Assembly (NCBI GenBank): GCA_905198475.1
Contig: CAJKCQ010000026.1
Span: 1 to 30,263, forward strand
Length of the DNA: 30,263 bases
Direction of reading: 5' to 3'
DNA from: an uncultured Sutterella sp.
Lineage (GTDB): Bacteria > Pseudomonadota > Gammaproteobacteria > Burkholderiales > Burkholderiaceae_F
The notes beneath the pieces were generated by a model. The model had not been told where the DNA came from. It made no database searches and saw only the letters and a program-made list of their open reading frames with translations. Both the position numbers and the translations under genes were made by a program. Of the stretch, positions 7,505 through 14,753 are shown one piece after another. Numbering within the stretch: position 1 is the first letter of the stretch; each line of letters begins with the position of its first letter.

Positions 7505-8038
7505 ATGGCCGAAAACGAAAACGTGCAGGGAGCCGAAGCGGCTCAGCAGCCCCAGGACCAGCAGCCCGCCCAGGACGATCAGCCGGTCTTCCAACTGCAG
7601 CGCTGCTACCTGAAGGACGCGTCCCTCGAAATGCCCCACGCGCCGGAGATCCTGATGGAGGCTCAGGAGGCCGCCCCGCAGGTGGACATCCAGTTTGAAG
7701 TGAGCCAGCGCCTCATCCAGACGGACCTCTACGACGTCACCGTTCGCGGCACGATCACCGTGAAGACCCCGTCGGACAAGGTGATCATCCTCGTCGAAGG
7801 CCGCCAGTCCGGCATCTTTGCGATCCACGGCATTCCCGCCGAACCGCTGCAGCACGTCACGAACGTGCTCTGCCCGTCGATGGTCTACCCGTACCTTCGT
7901 GCGAACCTCGCCGACCTGATGACTCGCGCCAACGTGCCGCCGGTGCATCTGCCCGAGGTGAACTTCGAAGTGCTCTACCAGCAGCGTCTCGCCCAGGCCC
8001 AGGCTGAAGCCCAGCAGAACCCGCAGGCGGCGAACTGA
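7505..8038 (+). CDS. secB: Protein-export chaperone SecB
   Basis: 177 aa. SecB is a tetrameric cytosolic chaperone that holds unfolded preproteins and delivers them to SecA. The family core starts near residue 28 (PVFQLQRCYLKDASLEMPHAP). It continues through the beta-strand region with VTVRGTI and the IHGIP and CPSMVYPYLR segments typical of SecB, and ends with ANVPPVHLPEVNFEVLY. Both ends are extended and Gln/Ala rich (about 6-25 and 162-177), as in several Burkholderiales homologues. AAAAAGGAAC just before the ATG is a good ribosome site. It lies 119 bp after the rhodanese gene and is closed by strong hairpins. Those 119 bp contain no other gene that I can see. Confidence 0.96.
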   Translation: MAENENVQGAEAAQQPQDQQPAQDDQPVFQLQRCYLKDASLEMPHAPEILMEAQEAAPQVDIQFEVSQRLIQTDLYDVTVRGTITVKTPSDKVIILVEGRQSGIFAIHGIPAEPLQHVTNVLCPSMVYPYLRANLADLMTRANVPPVHLPEVNFEVLYQQRLAQAQAEAQQNPQAAN

Positions 8039-8053
8039 TCCGCTTCCGGGACG

Positions 8054-8142
8054 CGCGCCCCGCTGCGAAAAGGGGCGCGGTGAAAGGGCCGGCAGGACGC
8101 CGACCCCGCGCAGAGCGCGCGGGGTGCGCCGCCGGCCTTTTT
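8054..8142 (+). terminator. Double hairpin terminator after secB
   Basis: A first stem pairs GCGCCCC with GGGGCGC (about 8055-8078). The second is compound: GGCCGGC (8087-8093) pairs with GCCGGCC (8131-8137), and inside it ACCCCGCGC (8103-8111) pairs with GCGCGGGGT (8117-8125). T5 (8138-8142) follows. It isolates secB from the response regulator gene. Confidence 0.88.
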
Positions 8143-8291
8143 CATGCGCCGCTCCCTCCTTCGAAGGGCAAACCTCGACTTTCGTAGGATGAGGTTGATG
8201 CGCCGCCCTTTGTAGAATGACTAGATACGAGGAAGATCCGCACCTCGGCGCGCGTCAGCGCCCGGAGCCGGCAACAAAGGAACAAAACAAC

Positions 8292-8951
8292 ATGATCCGC
8301 ATCCTGCTCATCGACGACCACACTCTTTTCCGCAGCGGCGTCAAGGCGCTGCTGCAGCGCCAGTCCGACTTTGAAGTGGTCGGCGAGGCGAGCGACGGCC
8401 TTGAGGGCGTCAAGCTCGTCGAGCAGGTCGACGCCGACGTGGTGCTCCTCGACGTGGACATGCCGAGCATGAACGGCCGCGAGGCGCTCGAGCAGATCCG
8501 CGAGACGCACCCCGACCTCGCCGTGCTGATGCTCACCGTGAGCGAGGACTGCGAAACCCTCGGCGAGTGCCTCAAGCTCGGCGCCCGCGGCTATCTCCTC
8601 AAGAAGATCGACCAGGACTTCCTGCTGCGCTCCATCCGCGCGGCCTACAACGGCGACAGCGTGATTTCGCCGCAGATGATGACGAAGTTCGTCAACCGCC
8701 TCGCCGATCCGGAGGCCGGGCGCACGCGTCCCGCCCAGGGACAGGACCCGGCGGTGCTCACGCGGCGCGAGCGCCAGACGCTCGCCTGGCTCGCCCGCGG
8801 CGTCTCGAACAAGGAGATCGCCCGCGCGCTCAACCTCGCCGAGTCCACCGTGAAGGTGCACGTGCAGAGCATCCTGAGGAAGCTCAACCTTTCCTCGCGC
8901 GTGCAGGCCGCGATCTACGCGATCGAGCACAAGATCGACAAGGATCTCTGA
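8292..8951 (+). CDS. NarL/FixJ-type two-component response regulator
   Basis: 219 aa. The receiver domain (about 1-118) has the acidic pair in LLIDDH (D8, D9), the phospho-acceptor D54 in VLLDVDMP, the switch residue in MLTVS and the lysine of YLLKK. A LuxR-type helix-turn-helix (about 148-212) has LTRRERQTLAWLARG and the recognition helix region NLAESTVKVHVQSILRKL. The start at ATG 8292 has AAAGGA 10 nt upstream. An in-frame ATG at 8217 would add 25 unrelated residues. No sensor kinase is encoded in the window, so the partner and signal are unknown. The gene has its own terminator and stands between secB and the convergent trmL, where other betaproteobacteria often have gpsA. The short linker holds an acidic/Arg patch with no known motif. 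Confidence 0.9.
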   Translation: MIRILLIDDHTLFRSGVKALLQRQSDFEVVGEASDGLEGVKLVEQVDADVVLLDVDMPSMNGREALEQIRETHPDLAVLMLTVSEDCETLGECLKLGARGYLLKKIDQDFLLRSIRAAYNGDSVISPQMMTKFVNRLADPEAGRTRPAQGQDPAVLTRRERQTLAWLARGVSNKEIARALNLAESTVKVHVQSILRKLNLSSRVQAAIYAIEHKIDKDL

Positions 8952-8967
8952 GCTTTCGGCGCGCCTC

Positions 8968-9012
8968 ACGGAAAACGGCGTCCCAGCAGCGGGGGCGCCG
9001 TTTCCGTTTTTC
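8968..9012 (+). terminator. Intrinsic terminator of the response regulator gene
   Basis: A 12-bp stem with one bulged A (5' arm 8968-8980, ACGGAAAACGGCG; 3' arm 8996-9007, CGCCGTTTCCGT) is followed by T5 at 9008-9012. It lies 12 bp before the convergent trmL stop and has no T tract in the minus direction. Confidence 0.85.
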
Positions 9013-9023
9013 CAGGGGCGACC

Positions 9024-9494
9024 TCAGACGCCGCCCGCGTAGCCCTGCTGCCGCCAGGCCTCGAACACCGTCACGGCGACGGCGTTGGAGAGGTTGAGCG
9101 AGCGGTTATCGGGCCGCATCGGCAGCCGGATGCGCTGTCCGGCGGGAAACCGCGCGCGGATCTCCTCGGGCAGTCCCGAGCCTTCGGAGCCGAACACGAA
9201 CCAGTCGCCCGGGCGGAAGGCGAGGGTCGAGAAGACCGCGGAGCCCTTGGTCGTCATCGCGAACATGCGCGCCGGATCGGGTCGCTCGCTCTCGAGGAAC
9301 GCCTCGAAGGAGTCGTGGATCTTGAGCGTCGCGTACTCCCAGTAGTCGAGGCCCGCGCGCTTCATGTGCTTGTCCTCTAGCGAAAAGCCCAGGGGACGCA
9401 CGAGGTGCAGGGCCGCGCCCGTGTTGGCGCAGAGGCGGATCACGTTGCCGGTGTTGGGGGGAATTTCAGGGTGGACGAGGACGACGTTGAACAT
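9024..9494 (-). CDS. trmL: tRNA (cytidine/uridine-34 2'-O) methyltransferase TrmL
   Basis: 156 aa, the standard length of this small SPOUT methyltransferase. It methylates the wobble ribose of tRNA-Leu isoacceptors using S-adenosylmethionine. Family motifs are PEIPPNTGNVIRLCANTG (9-26), FGSEGSGLP in the knot and NRSLNLSNAVAV near the C-terminus, which together form the SAM-binding trefoil knot. The start is ATG 9494; there is no strong ribosome site. It is the last gene of the minus-strand series ftsY-ppx-ftsE-ftsX-rpoH-trmL, 45 bp after rpoH. It is convergent with the response regulator. Confidence 0.95.
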   Translation of the reverse strand: MFNVVLVHPEIPPNTGNVIRLCANTGAALHLVRPLGFSLEDKHMKRAGLDYWEYATLKIHDSFEAFLESERPDPARMFAMTTKGSAVFSTLAFRPGDWFVFGSEGSGLPEEIRARFPAGQRIRLPMRPDNRSLNLSNAVAVTVFEAWRQQGYAGGV

Positions 9495-9539
9495 GTCGGC
9501 GGGCGGGTCGGGGTGAAGGGTGAGGGAGGGCGGCGGGGC

Positions 9540-10595
9540 TCAGAACGGATCCTGGCCGGCGAGTTCGCCGCGCAGCTTCTTGAGGGCGAGCTTTTCGATC
9601 TGGCGCACGCGTTCGGCCGACACGCCGAACTCGGCGGCGAGCGCCGAGAGCGTGACGGGCTTGGCGTTGCCTTCGGCGTCCGTGTGGAGGTAGCGCGCCT
9701 CGATCACGCGGCGGCTGCGCGGGTCGAGCGCGGCGAGCGCCCGGGATAGTCCTTCGCCCTCGAGCCGTTGGCGGTCCTCCTCCTCGAGCATCGCCTCGGG
9801 CTCGTCGCTCTTGCGCGAGAGCCAGTCCGAGGGGGAGAAGTTGTCGTCGTCGTCCTGGTCCGAGGGGGCGTCGAGCGACGTCTCCTGCCCGTACATGCGC
9901 TCCTCCATGTCGAGCACCTCCTTGGGCTTGACGTCGAGCGTGAGCGCGATGCGCTGGGCCTCCTGGTTGGTGAGCGCTGCCTGGCTGTCCTCCTTGAGCT
10001 GGCGGAGGTTGAAGAAGAGCTTGCGCTGGTTCTTCGTGGTTGCGAGCTTCACGATGCGCCAGTTGCGGATGATGTACTCCTGGATCTCCGAGCGGATCCA
10101 GTGCTGCGCGAAGGTCATGAGCCGCACGCCCCGGTCCGGGTCGTAGCGGCGGATGGCCTTCATGAGGCCGATGTTGCCTTCCTGAATGAGGTCCGCGTAG
10201 GGCAGACCGTACCCGAGGAAGCGCCGGGCGATGGAGATCACGAGCCGCAGGTGCGAGAGGACGAGCTTCTGCGCCGCGGCGACGTCGTTCTTGTCGCGCA
10301 GCTCAATGGCGAGGCTGCGCTCCTCTTCGGGTGAGAGCATCGGCGCGGCCTCCGCGGCGCGCAGGAACGACTGCAGGTCGCCGAGCCCCGAGGCGGGAAC
10401 GGGGAGTCCCGCGGGCTTGTAGGGCACGAGCCCGCGCTGAGCGGGCGCCGTTGGGAGGTACGTGCTGCGGGGCGCGTCGTCCTCGTCTTCGTCTTCGTCC
10501 GTCTCGTCGTCCTCGAGCTCGAGCGGTCCGCCGTCGAGCGCTTCGGCGTCGGAGTCGTCGGTGTCGGTCGGTTCAAGGGCGGGCGTTCTGGTCAT
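9540..10595 (-). CDS. rpoH: RNA polymerase sigma-32 (heat shock) factor with an acidic N-terminal extension
   Basis: 351 aa, against 284 in E. coli. RpoH directs RNA polymerase to heat-shock promoters. The diagnostic RpoH box QRKLFFNLR is present (190-198). Region 2 has LPYADLIQEGNIGLMKAIRR and HWIRSEIQEYIIRNWRIVK. Region 4.2 has VSAERVRQIEKLALKKLR near the C-terminus. Residues 1-60 are extra: 9-42 is very rich in Asp and Glu (for example ETDEDEDEDD at 31-40), then comes a Pro-rich link. A second acidic patch (DQDDDDNFSPSDW) lies in the spacer between regions 3 and 4. ATG 10595 is the only in-frame start nearby and has no Shine-Dalgarno. It is downstream of ftsX, as in E. coli, and 86 bp separate the two genes. 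Confidence 0.95.
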   Translation of the reverse strand: MTRTPALEPTDTDDSDAEALDGGPLELEDDETDEDEDEDDAPRSTYLPTAPAQRGLVPYKPAGLPVPASGLGDLQSFLRAAEAAPMLSPEEERSLAIELRDKNDVAAAQKLVLSHLRLVISIARRFLGYGLPYADLIQEGNIGLMKAIRRYDPDRGVRLMTFAQHWIRSEIQEYIIRNWRIVKLATTKNQRKLFFNLRQLKEDSQAALTNQEAQRIALTLDVKPKEVLDMEERMYGQETSLDAPSDQDDDDNFSPSDWLSRKSDEPEAMLEEEDRQRLEGEGLSRALAALDPRSRRVIEARYLHTDAEGNAKPVTLSALAAEFGVSAERVRQIEKLALKKLRGELAGQDPF

Positions 10596-10637
10596 GGGTG
10601 CGGGCGGCGGAGGTGGATGCGGTGCGCACCGAAGATA

Positions 10638-10672
10638 GCACTTCCCGGCGCAAGGCCGCAGTGACGAAGTGC
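10638..10672 (-). promoter_or_regulatory. Inverted repeat in the ftsX-rpoH gap
   Basis: GCACTTC (10638-10644) and GAAGTGC (10666-10672) form a 7-bp inverted repeat. An inner CGGC/GCCG pair allows a cruciform or RNA hairpin. On the rpoH strand it is followed at once by TATCTT, a possible -10 for rpoH, but no matching -35 lies 17 bp upstream. It could be an rpoH operator, part of the ftsX 3' end, or chance. Confidence 0.35.
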
Positions 10673-10681
10673 AACCGCCCG

Positions 10682-11584
10682 TCAGCGTCCGCGCTCGCGC
10701 CGGATGCTTCCCCAGGCCGAAAGGGCGGCGAAGGCCGCGACGAGGCTGCCGCAGAAGGCCGCTGCGGCTACGAACCCGGCGCACCAGAGGGCGGGCGGCA
10801 GCGCGAGGACGAGCTCGCCCTCATAGAGGGCGGCGGCCGCGGTGAGCGCGGGCTGCAGCACGAAGATGCCGCCCCGGACGAGGGCGAGCGAGAGCGCCGC
10901 GGCCGAGGCCATCAGGATGAAGCCGCGCCAGGCGTAGGGGCGCACGGCGAAGGAGGGCGTCGCGCCGAGGATGTAGAGCGTGCGCATTTCCGGGCGCGCC
11001 GCGAGCGTGGTCATGCGGACCGCCGTGTCGAGGACGAGCACGACGAGGAGCGCCGTCACCGCGCCGAGGAGCCCGAGCCCCGTCCAGACGGCGCGCGAGA
11101 CCGCCCGGAGCTTTTCGTGCCAGGAGGCTTCGTAGGGGACGAAGTCCACCTGCGAGAGCGCTTCGATGCGCTTCGCGGCTGCGGCGATGTCCGCGGCCGA
11201 GGCGTCGGACGAGAGCGTGACCACGAGGATGTCCGGAAGCGGGTTGCCCGCGGTGGTCGAGGCGGGGAGCCCGAGGCGGGCGTTGAGGTCCTTCAGGGCG
11301 GCGTCGCGGCCGATCACTTCGGTCGAGCTCACCCAGGGCATGCGGCCCACTTCGTCGGCGAGCGTGCGCACGTCGGCCTTCTCCTTCGTGAAGACCGTGA
11401 GTTCGACCGAGGTCGGCAGGCTTCTGAGCGGCTCGGAGAGCCCGTAGAGGACGACGGCGATGAAGAGCGGGATGGAGAGCGCGAGTGCGGCGAGAAGGAG
11501 CGCGAAGAGCGAGCGCGCGCCGTCGCGGCGCAGTCCGCGGAAGGTTTCTTCGAGCGCCCAGCGGCGGGAGGTGATGAAGCTCAT
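10682..11584 (-). CDS. ftsX: Cell division protein FtsX
   Basis: 300 aa. Permease-like subunit of the FtsEX complex, which transmits ATP hydrolysis by FtsE to periplasmic murein hydrolase activators such as EnvC. Topology fits: TM1 at about 25-47, a periplasmic domain at about 50-165, then TM2 (168-187), TM3 (220-245) and TM4 (266-290). The cytosolic loop RPEMRTLYILGATPSFAVRPYAWRG matches the FtsX/MacB-type coupling region. The start ATG 11584 overlaps the ftsE stop (ATGA), so the pair is translationally coupled. A longer in-frame extension upstream lies inside ftsE and is not credible. Confidence 0.93.
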   Translation of the reverse strand: MSFITSRRWALEETFRGLRRDGARSLFALLLAALALSIPLFIAVVLYGLSEPLRSLPTSVELTVFTKEKADVRTLADEVGRMPWVSSTEVIGRDAALKDLNARLGLPASTTAGNPLPDILVVTLSSDASAADIAAAAKRIEALSQVDFVPYEASWHEKLRAVSRAVWTGLGLLGAVTALLVVLVLDTAVRMTTLAARPEMRTLYILGATPSFAVRPYAWRGFILMASAAALSLALVRGGIFVLQPALTAAAALYEGELVLALPPALWCAGFVAAAAFCGSLVAAFAALSAWGSIRRERGR

Positions 11585-12264
11585 TGCACGTTCTCGTTCA
11601 CATCCGCGGCGCCCGGGGGCGAAAGGAGGATCTCCCGCACGGGGGCGCCCGCGACGGGCAGTGCCTCGTGCGAGGCCGCGACGATCGTGACGCCCGCGCG
11701 CGCAAAGGCCGCGAGAAGCGCAAGGAGCGCGGCGGCGTTCGTCTCGTCGAGGTGCGCGACGGGTTCGTCGGCGAGGATCACGACGGGGCGGTTCACCACG
11801 GCGCGCGCGAGGAGTGCGAGCTGGCGCTGGCCCGCGGAGAGGCGCGAGGGCAGGGCGGGCGCGAGTTCGGCGATGCCGCACTTTTCGAGCGCAAGGAGCC
11901 CCCGCCGGCGCGCCTCGGCGTAGCTCTCCTCGGCGGCGAGCGCCGGGAGCATCACGTTCTCGTGGATCGTGCGGTCCTCGAGGAGGCGCCCCTCCTGCAT
12001 CATGAGGCCCATGGAGCGGCGCAGCCAGCGGCGCTCCATTTCGTTGAACTCGTCCACGCGGTCGCCCGCGACGAGCACTTCGCCGGCGGTGGGCTGCACG
12101 AGCCCGGCGAGAAGCTTGAGCACCGTGCTCTTGCCGCTCCCCGTGGCGCCCCGCAGCACCACGAACTCGCCCCGCCCGACGGCGAGGGAGACGCGGTCCG
12201 CGGCGGCGGCGCCGTCAAAGACGACGCTCGCGCGGCGCAGTTCAAGAAGCGGCGCTTCGGCCAT
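11581..12264 (-). CDS. ftsE: Cell division ATP-binding protein FtsE
   Basis: 227 aa (E. coli 222). ABC ATPase partner of FtsX at the septum. Walker A GATGSGKST (39-47), Q-loop Q90, signature LSAGQ (142-146), Walker B VVILADEP with E167, D-loop AHLD (170-173) and switch H199 in AASHE are all in order. The signature reads LSAGQ rather than the commoner LSGGQ. It starts 15 bp after the ppx stop and its stop overlaps ftsX. In E. coli ftsE follows ftsY directly; here ppx lies between them. Confidence 0.95.
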   Translation of the reverse strand: MAEAPLLELRRASVVFDGAAAADRVSLAVGRGEFVVLRGATGSGKSTVLKLLAGLVQPTAGEVLVAGDRVDEFNEMERRWLRRSMGLMMQEGRLLEDRTIHENVMLPALAAEESYAEARRRGLLALEKCGIAELAPALPSRLSAGQRQLALLARAVVNRPVVILADEPVAHLDETNAAALLALLAAFARAGVTIVAASHEALPVAGAPVREILLSPPGAADVNENVQ

Positions 12265-12279
12265 GGACGGACTCCGGGG

Positions 12280-13743
12280 TCAGAACTTTTCAACGGTCAG
12301 ATGGTCGTCGATCTTGTCCCAGGCCTCGGACTCCTCGCGCAGCAGATACGCGGTGAGCGGATGCGCGTTGAGCCAGCCCTCCTCGATGCGGATGCGCAGA
12401 CCCTCGTCGGTGCGGGTGAAGTCCATGAGCGGGAGCTCCACGTCGGTGCGCGCGTGGGCGAAGATCACCGCGAGGCGCAGCGCGACGGCGGCCTCTTTGG
12501 AGATCAGCTCGCCGAAGTAGGGCTCCATCTTCTTGAGCGTGCCGCGCTGCGAGAGCACGAGCGCGGCCATGGTGTCCTGTTCGCGGCGGCTGAAGCCCGG
12601 CATGTCGGCGTTCATCACGATGTAGTGGCCGTGACGGTGGTAGCGCGACGAGGAGATGATCATGCCCGTTTCGTGCACGAGCGCGGCCCAGCGCAGATAG
12701 CGCAGCTTTTCGGGGTCGGCTTTGGGCTTGAGGCGGCGGTAGATCGTCTCGGTGAGGTCGGCGACGCGCGCGGCCTGCTCGCGGTCGAGGCGCGAGGTCT
12801 CCATGAGCGTTTCGATCGTGACGTCGCGCGTGTCGCGGTTGGAGACGCGCCCGAGGAGGTCGTAGAGAAGTCCCATGCGCAGCGCGCCCGAGGCGGGGCG
12901 CATGCCCTCGACGCCGAGCACGCGGAAGACGGCCGAAAGGACGGCGATGCCGCCCGCGATCACTTCGCGGCGGTCCTCCTTGAGGCCCGCGAAGCGGATG
13001 CTTCCGATGTCGTGCGCCTCGAGGAGCATTTTGCGGAGCTTGTCGAGGTGCTCGGGGCGCACTTCGCCGTCGCTCCAGCCGAGCGTGCGGCAGATGTCGC
13101 TCACCGCGCCGAAGGTGCCCGCGGACCCGTAGGCCTCGTCGAAGTTCCCGCGGCCGAAGGCGGAGATGCTCTCCTCGAGTTCGGCCGCGCAGGCCGTGGT
13201 CGCGCGCTCGAGCGACTTCTGCGTGATGCGCCCGTCGCTGAAGAAGCGGATCGAGGTGTTGACGCAGCCGATGCGGAAGCTCTCGTAGCGCTCCGCATCG
13301 AGTCCGCGGCCGATGATCACTTCGGTGCTCGCGCCGCCGATGTCCACGACGAGGCGGCGCTTCTCGCTGCGCGGCAGCGTCTGCGCGCAGCCCTTGAAGA
13401 CGAGGCGCGCCTCTTCATGGCCCGACAGAATGTCGATGCGGTAGCCGAGCGTCTCTTCGGCCTTGCGCAGAAACTCCGCGGCGTTCGTCGCGATGCGCAT
13501 CGCCTGGGTGCCGACGGCGCGCACGCGCTCGGGAGGCAGCCCCGCGAGGCGCTCGTGGAAGCGCGCGAGCGCGGCGAGCGCCCGAGCCTGGATTTCCGGC
13601 GTGAGCGCGCCCGCCTTGTCGAAGCCGCCGGCGAGACGGACGGTCTCCTTCCAGTAGCTCTGCGTGAGGATGCGGTCTCCCTCCACGCGGCCGATCTCCA
13701 CGCGGAAGCTGTTGCTGCCGAGGTCAACGGCGCCAAGTAGCAT
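12280..13743 (-). CDS. ppx: Exopolyphosphatase, Ppx/GppA family
   Basis: 487 aa. Releases phosphate from polyphosphate ends, or converts pppGpp to ppGpp in the GppA branch. Both activities touch the stringent response. The ASKHA phosphate-1 loop is GAVDLGSNSFR (4-14), and the phosphate-2 region is LVVDIGGASTE. GAVDLGSNSFRVE is typical of Ppx/GppA. The C-terminal part carries an HD-like helical region (HETGMIISSSRYHRHGHYIV). The start ATG 13743 has AGAGGGG about 9 nt upstream. An in-frame ATG at 13806 would overlap ftsY and adds unrelated residues. It sits between ftsY and ftsE and is probably co-transcribed with both. Ppx and GppA cannot be separated by eye. Confidence 0.9.
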   Translation of the reverse strand: MLLGAVDLGSNSFRVEIGRVEGDRILTQSYWKETVRLAGGFDKAGALTPEIQARALAALARFHERLAGLPPERVRAVGTQAMRIATNAAEFLRKAEETLGYRIDILSGHEEARLVFKGCAQTLPRSEKRRLVVDIGGASTEVIIGRGLDAERYESFRIGCVNTSIRFFSDGRITQKSLERATTACAAELEESISAFGRGNFDEAYGSAGTFGAVSDICRTLGWSDGEVRPEHLDKLRKMLLEAHDIGSIRFAGLKEDRREVIAGGIAVLSAVFRVLGVEGMRPASGALRMGLLYDLLGRVSNRDTRDVTIETLMETSRLDREQAARVADLTETIYRRLKPKADPEKLRYLRWAALVHETGMIISSSRYHRHGHYIVMNADMPGFSRREQDTMAALVLSQRGTLKKMEPYFGELISKEAAVALRLAVIFAHARTDVELPLMDFTRTDEGLRIRIEEGWLNAHPLTAYLLREESEAWDKIDDHLTVEKF

Positions 13744-13779
13744 GATGTGTGTCCCCTCTGAGATGAGGCGTCCGTGCGC

Positions 13780-13796
13780 GGGCGGCTCGGCCGCCC
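13780..13796 (-). other. Hairpin in the ftsY-ppx junction
   Basis: GGGCGGC (13780-13786) pairs with GCCGCCC (13790-13796) over a 3-nt loop within the 59-bp ftsY-ppx gap. No T tract follows on either strand. It may act as an RNA processing or stability element rather than a terminator. Confidence 0.35.
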
Positions 13797-13802
13797 CGCA
13801 CA

Positions 13803-14738
13803 TCACTGATCTTGTTCAAGTCCCACGAGTGCGTTGGCGAAATCGCGCGCCTTGAAGGGCTGCAGGTCCTCGAGCTTTTCGCCCACACCGATGTAGTAGA
13901 TCGGCAGGGGCCGGTCGCCGCGCATGGCGCTGATCGCCGCGAGGACGCCGCCCTTGGCGGTGCCGTCGAGCTTCGTAATGATGAGGCCCGTGAGGTGTGC
14001 GAACAAGTCGAAGGCGTTCACCTGCGCGATCGCGTTCTGACCGTTCGTGCCGTCCACCACGAGGATCACCTCGTGTGGGGCGCCCGCCATCGCCTTTTCC
14101 TGCGAACGGCGGATGCGTCCGAGCTCCTCCATCAGGTTGGTCTGCGTGGGCAGACGACCGGCGGTGTCGGCGATCACGACGTCCATGCCGCGGGCGCGGC
14201 CCGCCGCAACGGCGTCGTAGACCACGGCGGCCGGATCGCCGCCCGTCTGCGAGATCACCTCGACACGGTTGCGTTCGCCCCAGACGGCGAGTTGTTCGCG
14301 CGCGGCGGCGCGGAACGTGTCGCCCGCGGCGAGCAGAACGCTTCGTCCGTCGTCGGAGAAGCGTTTGGCGAGCTTGCCGATGGAGGTGGTCTTGCCGGCG
14401 CCGTTGACGCCGCACATCATGATCACGGTCGGCTTGGCGCGCGAGAGGTCGAGGGTCCCCTCAGCGGGCTCGAGAATCTTCACGAGCTCGTCGCGCAGCG
14501 CGCGGCGCACTTCGTCCTGGGTCTTGAGGCCCTTGAGCTTAATGTCGTCGCGAAGCCGCTCTAAGATACGCGAGGACGTTTCGACGCCGACGTCGGCCGA
14601 AATCAGCGCGTATTCGAGTTCCTCGAGGAAGTCCTCGTCAACGACGCCGCCCGAGAAGAGGCCGATGATGTTGACGCGGGTGCGCGAAAGGCCGCTTTTC
14701 AAGCGGGAAAGCCATCCTTCAGAAGAACCAAAACCCAT
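13803..14738 (-). CDS. ftsY: Signal recognition particle receptor FtsY
   Basis: 311 aa. SRP GTPase that docks ribosome-SRP complexes at the membrane. The NG domain is complete: P-loop GVNGAGKTT (110-118), DTFRAAAREQL (140-150), DTAGRL (191-196), TKLDGTAKGG (255-264) and GVGEKLEDLQPF at the C-terminus. The protein starts almost directly with the membrane-binding amphipathic helix (WLSRLKSGLSRTR, 9-21). The long acidic A domain of E. coli FtsY (497 aa) is absent, as in many short FtsY forms. The start is ATG 14738 and lacks a clear ribosome site. It heads the ftsY-ppx-ftsE-ftsX series and is divergent from rsmD. Confidence 0.95.
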   Translation of the reverse strand: MGFGSSEGWLSRLKSGLSRTRVNIIGLFSGGVVDEDFLEELEYALISADVGVETSSRILERLRDDIKLKGLKTQDEVRRALRDELVKILEPAEGTLDLSRAKPTVIMMCGVNGAGKTTSIGKLAKRFSDDGRSVLLAAGDTFRAAAREQLAVWGERNRVEVISQTGGDPAAVVYDAVAAGRARGMDVVIADTAGRLPTQTNLMEELGRIRRSQEKAMAGAPHEVILVVDGTNGQNAIAQVNAFDLFAHLTGLIITKLDGTAKGGVLAAISAMRGDRPLPIYYIGVGEKLEDLQPFKARDFANALVGLEQDQ

Positions 14739-14753
14739 ACCGACACGAAATCA

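Noticed and set aside
10596..10784. Longer RpoH beginning at 10784
   Set aside because: The extension overlaps ftsX and has the Pro/Arg-rich composition of non-coding frames. ATG 10595 is the only reasonable start.
11584..13740. 718-codon open frame on the plus strand, opposite ftsE and ppx
   Set aside because: High GC content leaves few stops in the antisense frame. The translation is rich in Arg, Gly, Ala, Glu and His without motifs, while the minus strand holds two clear families.
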